In this document: positions 47,901 to 59,881 of the stretch, one piece after another
Layout of the letters: each line of letters opens with the position of its first letter
How positions within the stretch are numbered: position 1 is the stretch's first letter
Origin: Rachycentron canadum
Taxonomy: Eukaryota > Chordata > Actinopteri > Carangiformes > Rachycentridae
DNA length: 64,000 nucleotides
Assembly (NCBI GenBank): GCA_038496675.1
Contig: CM076659.1
Location: forward strand, 11,262,338-11,326,337
Direction of reading: 5' to 3'
Translations under genes and position numbers: made by a program
The notes under the pieces: generated by a model
The model's input: only the letters and a program-made list of their open reading frames with translations
Told to the model about the DNA's origin: nothing
Databases searched by the model: none

Positions 47901-49877
47901 TGAAAAATTCTGTGAGGTAAAAAAAAAATGAAATTGAGACATGGTAGAATTTATTGCCCAGAAAATTCCATTCTACTATCTGATTTGAAAAGTCCAGTCC
48001 TCCTAGCTTCAGAAAATCTATTTCCCCACATTTTAATACCCCAGCACAGCAGTCCTCATAATTCATTCGAGTGTGTTAAGCTCAGTTTTATTAGATCTGA
48101 AACAAATTTTGGTGGGGATCCTATAGGTCATTAACCATGGAGTAATTTTATCCTTGTTTCCCTAATGATGCCATAATGGTGAGTGAATTTCTTAACTAAA
48201 GACCAAAGAACATTGTGAAGGTCAGCTTCATCTGCAGGCTCCTTCAAGCGCTTCTCAGAGAGATTGGAAAAGTCGCACATTTTTGAGGAGTCATTAATAA
48301 CCTTAAAGCTGAGAGCCTATTTGTGTTCTCGCTCTCTACCTTTTAATTTCCGTGCTTTTTCACTCTCTCTCTCTCCTGCTCTGTCTTTTTTTCCTGTTCT
48401 TTGATTGCCCTCATGCAGAAAGAAAGGAATGTTGTGTGTGTATGTGTGTGTGGTTGTGGTGGAGAAAGCCAGAGAAAAAGAGGGAGAGAGCAGAAATGGT
48501 AGTGCAGTGACATACAGATCCCAGATGTGATGCTGCTATAATTTGAATTTTATGCCTTTGTTATCGCTTTAATCATTTTCTTTATTCGTTTTGTTTCAAT
48601 GGTCTGGGAGAGACACCTGATAGGGTAAACCACCTAGGGACCCATTTTTATTTGGAATGTGGTGCAAGGTCTAATTAGAATTTGAATTTTGCTGAGCCTT
48701 GAAATGGCTGGTACTTTATCCTGATCGCCTTAGATATTGTTCCAAGTCAATCATTTGTCATCGCAAAGCATGCTGGGAAGATTCTGCTAATGAAGCCCTG
48801 GGTTTGTTCGCCATTTTTTGCTGCCCTGGCATTTTTGTCCATTTAGGCAGCCTAGTGTAAGGACGGCAGTGGTTATATATCCATGTTACGACACCAGCAG
48901 GAGCACAGTGTGGTTGGTAGTGTCACATCCATCTGAGGTCTGTCACCATTCAACATTGACACACTGGGGGTGTGAAGGATCGGTGGCTGTCTTTTATAGT
49001 ATGCATTTTCTTTCATCACAGAAAGCAGTCAGTGAGTTAGCACTTTTCTCATATTCTGCATACAATGGTGTAATGTAACTAATGTAACTAACACGTAATG
49101 TTTTTTTGGATTAAACTCTGTGATGGAAAGTCACTGAGTGCATTAACTGAAGTGCTGTGTTCAAGAACTATTAAAGATACTTTTCTTGAGTATTTCTATT
49201 TTAACTCTACCATAATAAAGAAGTAAATCATGCATGTTTATTTGATAATTGCTTGTTATAATAATTTATGATAAAAAATTTAAAATATAAACTCTCATTA
49301 AAGCTCTTATAAAAACTCAACCTCAACAACTACAACAAAGTCCACCTTACATGTTAATACCTCAATAATAATAAAATAAGAACACTGCCAAAATTCAATC
49401 TGCATAACAAGAATAATAAGTTATTTAAGTTTTTTGCTGTCAATACATCTGGACTTTTTTTTTTTTTATTTTGTATAATTTCTGCAATTCATAACTAGTA
49501 AGTAAACTGAAATACTTTTACCACCACTGATCAAACTTTACTATAGTATAAAAAGTAGTTAATATTAGCTCCATACCATATATTAATTTTAAAACACTAG
49601 TATTCATGATGCACTAATAGATAATATATAATAATGCAACACACATGCTGACAATTTCTTAACTTTTTAGATGTTTTTTTTACTTGCTGTAAGTTTTTAA
49701 ATGCAGGACTCTTACTTATAGTAATTTTAACATTGCAGCCCCCCCCCTCCACTGAGTAGGAGTATGCATAGGATGACTTTCTTTGAGATTTATACTCACT
49801 CCTAGAAACAGAAAACTTTGAAGTTTATATTTCTTCAAAGAATGTTCTGCCACAGTGTGAGAACGTGTGTTTATGTG

Positions 49878-49880
<3 letters not shown>

Positions 49881-49926
<46 letters not shown>
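49881..49926 (+). repeat. (GT)n microsatellite
   Basis: About 23 GT units. The histidine/threonine-rich frames on the other strand are artefacts of it. Confidence 0.97.
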
Positions 49927-49927
<1 letters not shown>

Positions 49928-51689
49928 TCATTTAGACAGATTCCTCCCAGGGACAGGGGACTACTAGCTGTCCTGTACGTCACTGAGTGAACAGGAGAAG
50001 GTAATGGTGTTTTGTCACAGCCTATCTGGGTTAACGTGTGTCCTCCTCTCAGGTCCCCTCCGATGCATTTTATTTCCCGAGCGCCTCCTTTGGAGAGATT
50101 GGAGTTGACAGGCGTTAACATTTAGAAATGTACCAATAAATGGCATTCATGGGTGCTGATATGCAGTTTGCTGGTGGTACAAACAGAGCAGTGCAGCAGT
50201 TATATATGCAGCACTGGAATATTAACTTGAAAGTAATGATAATCTATTAATTATGATATAGTTTCATTATGCTGGTGGATAACTCATAGGAGTTTTTTTT
50301 TTTCTCTCATTTATACACAATGGTTGGTAGCCACTTGTATTATAAATTGTTTTCCCTCAGATCTGCTTGAGTGGACAGATATCTCGAAACCATACACTTG
50401 GGGCTAGACTTTTCTGTTAATTATGCTGAAATCTAATTGGAACTGAAGTAAAAAGTCTGGAAAGCCTGGTTTGAACTCTTTTGAAAATAAAATAAAATTC
50501 TCCTGACAAGATGATGGATCACCTGTAAGTCTACCTGACACTGAAATTAGGGTTTTTAATGACATGCTGCCTCCTCCTAGATGTGAAATTCAAATTCCCT
50601 CCCTGGTCTCCCTCCCTGTCGTCACCTGTCCCTTTGACTCGCGTACGCCAAACACAGGCACTTTGTCTTTGTCACTGGGAGCAGGACAATGTTTTTCACC
50701 AGCAAGCTTTTGTATTAACCAATCTCATATGGAACTGAGGACATAGCTCATTGAGCACTGTGTTGTTGTTACGTGAGCGTATTTTTCCTTTCATAGGGAG
50801 CAGACACAGATTTCTTGTACTACTCATTTTATCCCCACTGTGGAGCCCTCCATATTTTTCTATACGCCATTAGAACTGAATTCAATTTATGGATCAGATA
50901 AAGAAAACTAATTATATTTAGTGCTATTATATTTTAGATTGTGTGTCTGTTAAAACATAAAACAAATAAAAACATATGCACATAAATAGACATTTCATAG
51001 GAGTAATATTAAGAAATGCTTTAAAATCGCAATATCTATTGGCATACTCAGACCCAGAGTAAATTAACACTGCACTGAAGGACTTGATCTTGATATTTGA
51101 TCTCTCCTGGCACAGTGGATGACGATGGTATTGTGTCACCTGTAATCAGGTGTGGCACCTCTCATGAACACCAGCATTGGTTCCCTTGTCACCTTACGAT
51201 GCTCTGTTTCAAAGGGGGCTACGGTAATCCATCCTGAAGCATGAAGGAAAGGCCCAGGCTGTCTCTGGGACTGGGGGCAGCGAGAAGCAAATGAAAAATC
51301 AATGCTACTGTGACACATTAACTTATCCCCCAATTTCATAACTGGCATTAGGTGTCAGGAGAAATCTGTAGTGTGGAGGTGGCCTTATTGGCTTTCATGG
51401 CCGTGGTGTGCTCTCAGCTGGCATAGGAAGTGAGCAAAAGTGGTGAGTTGTAGAAAATAATAGATGACAATAATAACTCAAGGACTTTATCAGTTGTTAC
51501 TGGTGGACTCTTGTCCTTCTGGTTTGATTCTGAAATGAAACAGTTTGTCAATTTACCTGTGTGTATGATTTAGGCTACCACAAACATATGATATATGATA
51601 TATCATGGTATAAATCATGGTAGCCATTAGATAATTCTGACAAGCATTCTGGATAAAAGTAAAAAAAAAAAAACATTACACCAGTACCT

Positions 51690-52470
51690 TTCATCCATCC
51701 ATTTTGTCATTTATTTGGGGTTGAGTTGCAGTAGCAGCACATAGTCCATCCTGCTCCCCAACAATGGCCTCCAGTTCCTCCTGAGGGACTCCAAGGCATT
51801 CCCAGGTGAGATGATCCCATGCAGTCTCTTTAGCATGTTCTGGGTCTATCCTGGGGGATCCTACCAGCCTAGAAAACCTCAAAAATAAGGCACCTGGGAT
51901 CCCAGAATCCTGATCCAATACCTCAACTGGTTCCTGCCGATGTGCCCCGCCCTCTTTTCGGCATCTTGTATTAATATTATATCATTGTTTCAGTGACTAC
52001 CCTGAGCTCACAACCATAGTTGAGGATTGGCGCGTAGAGCAACAGGTCAACTCAGGTTCCTCTTTACCACAAAATGGTCTGGTACAACTTCTGTATTACT
52101 GCTGATGGTGCCTGTTTCTCTGCCATGTTACCCTGACTTAAGGCCAATACCAACTGGAAAAATGGATGACTCTCTCTACTTCTCTACTCAGTTTCTTTTT
52201 AAAATTATTTTAACTTTACCTTTTTTTCTCCTAACTGTGTGTTGTGCAATTGTAACAAAGCAGTTTTTGTGCAGGGATCAATTAAGTTTTTCTGATTCTG
52301 TTCAGAGCCTTTTCAAGGTGAAACTCATCCATACCTGGCTGCTTGCCACCAAGGAGCTTTTCTACTACCTCAGTGACCTCTGCCAGAGATATTAGAGAGT
52401 CTTCCCCCGAGTCTTCAAACTCTTTTGAGGACATGCTGGCCGGGTTCAACAGTTTCTCAAAGAGTTCTTT
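51690..52470 (-). mobile_element. Decayed, internally deleted non-LTR retrotransposon (LINE)
   Basis: Read on the minus strand. At 52330-52450 is a degenerate segment (FEDSGEDSLISLAEVTEVV, then EKLLGG) that precedes the reverse transcriptase core in an abundant fish LINE. At 51950-52140 are remnants of its late ORF, and at 51715-51850 the C-terminal segment (WDHLTWECLGVPQEELEAIV). The tail at 51690 keeps the CATCCATCCATTTTG motif. The stretch between the first two parts is far too short for the catalytic RT core, so the copy is internally deleted and dead. I leave the clade open. Confidence 0.75.
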
Positions 52471-52571
52471 CCACTGCCCGACAATATCAATATAATAGTA
52501 AGAGTCAGCATTTTTTCTCTTCTGCTGAACACACCTTAGGTCACAAACATTAACTGAGCAAATGTATTATT

Positions 52572-52572
52572 G

Positions 52573-52606
<34 letters not shown>

Positions 52607-52608
52607 AC
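52572..52608 (+). repeat. (AT)n(GT)n microsatellite
   Basis: ATATATATATAT followed by about ten GT units. Confidence 0.9.
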
Positions 52609-55005
52609 AACCACATTTTGTGGGTGTGTATTCAATCCTTTCTTCTAGAAAGCATGTTAAAATACTACACACTTTATTTGGTGTTCTGTTGCAACATTGT
52701 GTGCTGTCATTACTTCTTGGGACAAAATGCCTCCAACCTAAACAATGTAGGTTACCCGTCCCTAACCTATTATGACACATAGGAGCATACCAATGGTGCA
52801 TTAGACATTTTGTTGTCATGGTAACAATAATAATAAAATGTGTTTCTGGTTGTGAAATTGTCTTTGTTTGGGCACATTTTCTGCACAAAAATAACTTTTA
52901 GGTTGACGAAAACATTGTGGCTCGGAATAAAATATAAAGTTAAAAAGACTAGACAGGTGGAAACCATTGCTGTCATGGTTAGAATAGTAAACAAGCAGGT
53001 AAGTTCGTTAAGCCGTCATGGGTAAAAGAAGTAACATACCAAATGTTTTGTTTACCTGATGTCCTCACCCCAACATGGACTTAAATGCTCGAAGTATTAC
53101 ATCAACTCACTTCGTCTTTTGCTCCCGTCATAATTACCTCAGCTGATGGAGGTCACCCAACAATAAAATAGGTCATAATAAACTGCTTGCACACATGACC
53201 TATGGGGCTGTGTTTTTACTGGCGGACAGTCTTGTCCTGCAGGAGGGAAGGTGCAGGTTTAGTCAACCAAAGGACTTTGGTTAAGGTTTGGAAAACAATT
53301 GTAATTTTGGTGAAAGGTTAATAATCAAGAGCACAAGCTTTCTTTCTCTCTTTTGTAGTTGTAGGAAAAACTAATGTACTACATTGTCATAGACCAACCC
53401 TATCTTGGAAGAAGCAAAACTGTCACCTTATTACCCTGCTTTTTTAAGAAATGTAACATCTGCATTGTATTTACGTGGAATCATTTATTTGTAACATGTA
53501 AATAAATAAGGAATTTAGAGGAGAAATAAAGGAGAAATAATTTAAGGGAATGACAAACTTTATTGCTCTCTTGGCCTTTGCAATTCCTCTTAATTCAAAA
53601 TAAGCTTGCCGTTCATCTGTCACATCATAACAATAATAATCTACAGCCAGTCAGTGGAAATAGTGGAGAGAAAAATAGCCTTCACTTGGAGAGCCAGTCT
53701 AATCAGTACTCTCTCTCAACTGTTAAATGTATTTAAACACTAAATTAACAACCCATAAAGGGCCTCTGGTACACTACATTCAAATTAGAGCCAGTTCTTA
53801 TTTACTGCCACAGAACTGCAAAAGTGACACTTTCCCTGATCACATTAAGAAAAGCAACGGAGTGACCTTGGCGTAATGGAGGTGGATGAGATACGAGCAC
53901 CACCACCCTCATCCTCAAAAACACACAGATTTTCTGTATCCTCAGCCAGCAGGAAGGGCTGGGGGGGGGTGCGAGAATGATAGAAAGAGGATGACTTACC
54001 TCATCTACAGTGTCATTAAATCATCAGCTAATGGCGTTAGCATCAGTTCAGCTACTTGTGCTGAGGCGAGCCAGTGAGATTTATGGAAATGACATCTGAG
54101 AGTGTGAAAACAGAGGAAAGAGAGTCTTAGTTTTAGGAAAAGCCCAGCCAGTCTGCAGTTCACCTCTAAGTTCTGTGCCAGGGGTGTTGGTGTCATCTTG
54201 TTTAGTGGGAGTTGATCGCTCACATATTTAATGCTTTAATTACACCTCAACAGCTGTGCACAGTGATTTAAGTTTATGGATGTGAAAGCTTCATTATGAA
54301 GCAAAACGCATAAAGTCATTTCTGATGGTGGATGCAGACAATTAAATTTATTTAAGATTTTCTGCAGAGGCAGAGTAAACGGCTTTCTGAAAATGACCCT
54401 TACTGAAATGCACAATATGCTGTAATGTGTTCTATAATGTATGATCAGTGTGAACAGAAGGTATCAATCAGAAGGCAACATGGGGGGGAAAAGAAATTCT
54501 TGCATTTCACATTACATTACAACATATAAAGGACAGTTTATAAAAACAGTGAAAGACAAGAGAGGGACAAATTCAGTGCTCAGCCAAAAGGACCAGACCC
54601 TGCTTTCTGGCAGTAGTGGCATTAGAAGGAGCAACACAAACAAGAAAAAATTATCTAAACTAAAAAAAAAAAGTATTGTCTAAACATGTGTTCATCTCAT
54701 TCAAACGTGTCCATGACCAACTCTATTCATTGATGAGGACTGTGACAGAGTTGTGCTGTTGTGGGCAATGTTACAAGTATCCATAAACTGTATAATAACG
54801 ACTCAAAAGACCACATGTTCAGATGAATTTTTTTTTAATTCTTCCATTCTCCCATTTTCCATACAAGCCACTAGACAAAAGCACAATGATTCAAACGTCC
54901 AAACTTGCTGTATCAGATGCACCAAATGATGATTTGTATGTGAAAAAAGCGCGAAACAGGGTTGGAGTGAAGTTTGTTGAGACTTTTTTGTGTGTTTTTC
55001 TGGTC

Positions 55006-55008
<3 letters not shown>

Positions 55009-55075
<67 letters not shown>
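55009..55075 (+). repeat. (GT)n microsatellite, long
   Basis: About 33 uninterrupted GT units, the longest dinucleotide array in the window. Confidence 0.98.
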
Positions 55076-55076
<1 letters not shown>

Positions 55077-58000
55077 AGAGAAAAGGAAAGTGAAATGAAG
55101 CATAAGGTGTATAAACACACATTTACAGGCTTGTTGTCATAGCTAACATTCAAGATGACTTCTGCCGCCAGCCCAGCCAAAAATGAAAGACCACCTCTAG
55201 CTGTAACTCCCTTGAGAATAATTCTGTCATTTGTCAGATGAGCTATATTGGTCATCGACTGGCCACTACATGACAGCCTTACATGTTAGCAGTCCTGATG
55301 TGCCTCTTCAGTCAAGTTCTGCTCGTATTATTTGGTAAATTGACTCATGAGTGCCATTTGGTAACATGAACGTAATATACCACATTTTTCTTTCTTTCTT
55401 TATTCTTCCTTCAGCACCCTTTATTTCCTCTTTCTGTCTCCCGCACAATCTTTTAAAAACTGTGCTTTTTTTCCAGTTGAATGATTGAGGCCTGGACTTG
55501 GACTGATGATTTAAAGTATTTCCCTTAAATGTTTTTTTAAAAGCTGCAGGAGCCGTGATATCGAGGGCCATTATTGATGACATCATTATTATGTATAGGA
55601 TCTCTCAGTGAATAATAACCCATGATCTGTCATTTTTCCTGTTATTGGCACTGCAAGTTGTAAAGGTTAGGTAATTTATTTTAATGTTTAATGTGTCAGC
55701 TGGTATTGCCATGCACTACTGTCCCAATATATTCCACACTTAAAGGCATTATTGTTCAATTTTACTCCAGCTCACAATCCTGGAAAAGTACTTGTCATAA
55801 ATAATCTACAAAGTCTTATTTAATTGTCTATAGGCCTTTCTGTGGTTGATACTCTTTTCTGTAGGTCAGAGTGAAAAGCAAAAACCAGTAATAGATTATA
55901 GCAATATAATTTCTTTTCATAAAATGAGCAAATCAGATATACCACACACAACCATATAAAATATTCCTTTGCCAGAAACCCATTTTTTAGGCAATCATTT
56001 ATACATATCTTGCTGAAATCAGCCCACAAATGTGTTTTACAATGAAATAAATATCCAATCTTGTTGGATATAGTTTCTTTCATTTAATTTCTTTTTCTAG
56101 ATATATTAAACCATGAAAAATAGGTGGACAGATTCTGCGATATGAAACATGGAACACAGCGACAGAAAAAGGCCCCACATACAAAGACATTTCTGTACAG
56201 CATATTCCCCAAAGATGAATAGCTGTTTGGTGGTATGGTCGTGCAGAACAATGAGAAGGATTTCAGGAAAATGGGCTTTGGGGTGGCATTGTACGCATAC
56301 ATTGTGGAGGGTTGGGGGGTGGCGTGGAGGGGGGAATCAGCACGCTTGAGCGCATTTAAATTTACACAAACTCTCTAGGAATGACAGTGATAAATGTTAC
56401 ACTCTATTCTACAATATGTTTAATGCATAGGTCTGAGGAGTTAAGTTTTCCCCTCTGGTACGAGGCTGCTGTTGTAGTTACCACTATATGTTACATCAGA
56501 TTCCCTTCCATTAAAATGCCAAGTGGCACAGTGAAGACAGCAGGAGAATATGACACTGAATTTGTTTACCTGTCACCTTCCTCCATCCTTCATTTTTTCC
56601 CCCTGCTTTTGTGTGCACGCGCTTGTATGTATGTCTCTGTGAGTAAGTGGTCAAGCGCCACATTTTCTCTTTTAAAATCAGACCAGAAGAAAAAAAAACA
56701 AACTGTGCCGAGGTTAAGAAGAACACATATTTAGTAATAGGCTACTTCGCTGTCCACTCGAAGAATACACACAACATTTCCTGGTGTATTTTGCTTTACC
56801 TATCAAACTTCAGCAGATGTATTATAGTACTGTAAGGATGGACTGTCAGGGTACACAGAAAAAAAAAATCTATCCTTATCACTGAAGAAATTCAACTGTG
56901 ACTGGCCACATCGTGGTGCATTTCCTGTGCTCTGCCTATGACTGTCACAAAACAACCAGACCACTACTGCTGACGCTCATGGAGAAATGTATGACTTCTC
57001 TCCCTCACTTTCTCCTTTTCTCTCTCTCTCTCTCCCTATTTTTCTGTCACACACACACTCACGTTCATACACATACGTACAGAGAGGCACTTGTGTGGAT
57101 TATAAGGAAGAGTATGGTGGAGTCTCTGACCTGCGTTTGATCTGCTGTAAGCAGTGTCTGCATGAGCAGCTGAGTGTACTTCTACTGTACGCGTAGCACT
57201 GTAAGCACTGATAAGATAGCGTGCAAGCTTGATCTCTCTTAAGGATAAGTGTTTTGGCTCACAGTGCATTTGGAAAGACATGGTAACACCTGAGTGGATT
57301 TTTAAAAAAAATATATACTGTATACCAGGCGCCACAGTATGTAGGATTACACACACACAGGCACACACACAGAAAATAGGTTTTATATTTCTGCTTGTCC
57401 TTCTTTTTGGAGAAATGCTTCAGATTTTCTTTTTCTTTCCTTTTACTTTCTTTTTTTTTAAGAGACTGTGCTTTCATTCATTCATTTATTTTTATAGAGC
57501 CAAAAATACAAAAGAAAAAATACTCTTAAACTTATTTTCCAAATTAATTTCTTCACCTGACACTATTAATATTTTTATGGTTATGAATCAAATTTTCCTT
57601 ATGATTATTTTTTTTTTAGTTCCCTGGAAAATCATTTGGAGCTGTCACATTTAAGCAGCATTTTTGACTTTGATACAGCATAAATACAGTTTTCAGTCCT
57701 TGTTATTCCATATGTTTGTTCTTGTAACACAAATTTTCCCTCATCTAAACAAAATGGAATTAGCAGTGAACAAGTGCAGGAGTGGTTGATTCAAGCAGCA
57801 CACAGCCATTATATTCTTTAGTTTTATGACCCATACAATAGCCTGGGCCAAGCACAGCTCCTTGTGTATTGTAGTAGGTCCACTGTAAAGCCTGAAATAT
57901 GTAAACAAACAAGCTCAAACTTTCTCTGATTTACAACATTAGTGGGTCTTGGCTGGGGATCCTTCACCACCTCCAACAGGCCTGAGCCAGCCAGCAATTC

Positions 58001-59435
58001 CAGTCGCAGACAGCTTGAGCACTTTCGATTTTATACCTCAGCAATTTTTATAGCGTCTTTAGCTCTGCACGCACAGACCTCACTATATCCTCCGGAAAGA
58101 GGGAGCCTGCGAGAGGCAGGGAGGAAGAGGCAAATAATAATATTGCATGCAGAAAAAAGAAAACAGGTGTTGATGAAGGGTGCTAAGTAGCTATAGGTCA
58201 CGTGACTTGAACTGTTTTGTACTGTGATTGGACCCTGATGCAGGATGCGGTGCCGTCCTGGCTTGTGATTGAATTGGCTGATGGTACAGTACTGTCTCAG
58301 TGCCTCCCGCTCAGATTAAGTAAGGTAGAGTAGCCAAGCCTCTGAGGGTTTTTGCATCTGTGCAAGGTTGCTGTAACTGATACTGTGAAGTTATAATTAA
58401 AGGTTCCAACTGAGAGAGCCTTGCTTGATGCAGTTCACACCTTTCCTCTCTCCTGCAGGATAAATGGAGGGGTAAGGTGGGAGGCAGGATAGCAGCTGAA
58501 AACTGCATTTTAACTACTGTCTAAGCGCTTGTTTGTTTCCGTGCAATGTGAGTACAGCACTGGAAGAAAAAAAACAACAACAAAAAAAAGCTAAGCTACA
58601 CAAGGTCAATATCTACATATCTCTTCCTGGACCAAATATTACTCTATATGTGGTCTGTCATGATTTACAAAACATCATCTTTGCGACATATTTCATTACC
58701 ACTCCTCCACAGAATAGCTGTGACTGTAAAACTACAATGACGCCACACAATGGATAAGTGCTCCTTATGCACTATAATTGCATCTGAAAACATATTATTT
58801 CTTTATTCTCTTATTTCAGACTTCAGAGTACTGATGTGCAACTCTGATTCAATATTTTTCACTTCATGAAGGAGGTTACAGTTTTCGACTGCCGTGTACT
58901 GTCTCCCATTTTTCATTTACCTGGCAGAAAATCAGATGCGACAGTTAAATTTTGACAGTAGAGAAAATCTACTCTTTACCATTAGAGCTAATGTCATGTT
59001 TCTGTGCTAATCCCTCATCATTTTTGGGCCTCATTGCCTATTTTTCTCTATGATATTAAGTATTCAAAGCTCATTTACATTCTTATTTTTCAATTTGCTG
59101 CTGCAGTAGTTTAATTTATTCCATATAATTTCTTTTTCTGAGAGGGACATTAATCATTGACTGTACGTTTTAGTGCCTCTGGGATTTTTTTAATCAATAA
59201 AATAAAGGGATAAAAGCCTCAGCACTGTGCTAGGTTACAAAGGCTGTACTGAGGATTTGTTTTCTTCAATTCCTTCTGTTTTACAGGATCTTTATGTTTG
59301 TTCAAATTCAATTATCAGTCTTAGTGCACCTTATTATTCTGTTTTTACAATGAATGTGTCCAAGTTCATTATCTTTTTTTTTTGCCTTTAAATATTTATA
59401 TATTTTTAGAAGTAGTATCCGTTGGAGAACTTTCC

Positions 59436-59460
59436 AAAAAAAAAAAAAAAAAAAAAAAAA
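59436..59460 (+). repeat. Poly-A run (25)
   Basis: Uninterrupted A run. It could be a retroposon tail, but no clear element precedes it. Confidence 0.9.
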
Positions 59461-59831
59461 GTTATTTCTATTAGTATTTCTTGGTTTTGTTTGTAAAGCA
59501 GCGACAAAAGCATGTCTCAGAAATAACACTCATATCAATAAGGGTCTCCCTGTAATGCTTCTGGTAGTTCTATATTTCTGGTCTGTTAAGCTGGAGGCCT
59601 AACCACTTTCATCCTCTTTCTTCCTCCCTTTTCTTGTTGTTTCTTCATCCTTTCACATTCATTTTATGCTTGGCTATTCCGTAGGCTATCAGTGTATTAA
59701 TGCCTTGGCTTAAGCCAAACAGCCTCTGTGAGATAAGCCTCCGGGTCGTCATGTGGCTGTTCACAGTTCATACTCTGCTTTCCCCCTTAGTTGGAAACCC
59801 CAAATCATTTAATAATATTAATCTGTTTTTC

Positions 59832-59850
59832 TGTGTGTGTGTGTGTGTGT

Positions 59851-59880
<30 letters not shown>
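59832..59880 (+). repeat. (TG)n microsatellite with one interruption
   Basis: About 24 TG units broken by a single A near 59855. Confidence 0.96.

Positions 59881-59881
<1 letters not shown>

Larger units (their letters stand above)
43526..51689. other. Intergenic desert with candidate conserved non-coding elements
   Basis: No exons recognised. Blocks at about 46600-47330, 47480-47680 and 48600-48810 have balanced composition and dense developmental-factor words. A repeat word lies at 44868-44925 and a (GT)n at 49881-49926. Confidence 0.55.

Noticed and set aside
54803..55255. 150-residue minus-strand frame and the Val/Cys-rich plus-strand frame
   Set aside because: Dominated by the (GT)n array, giving poly His-Thr or Val-Cys; no conserved sequence outside it.
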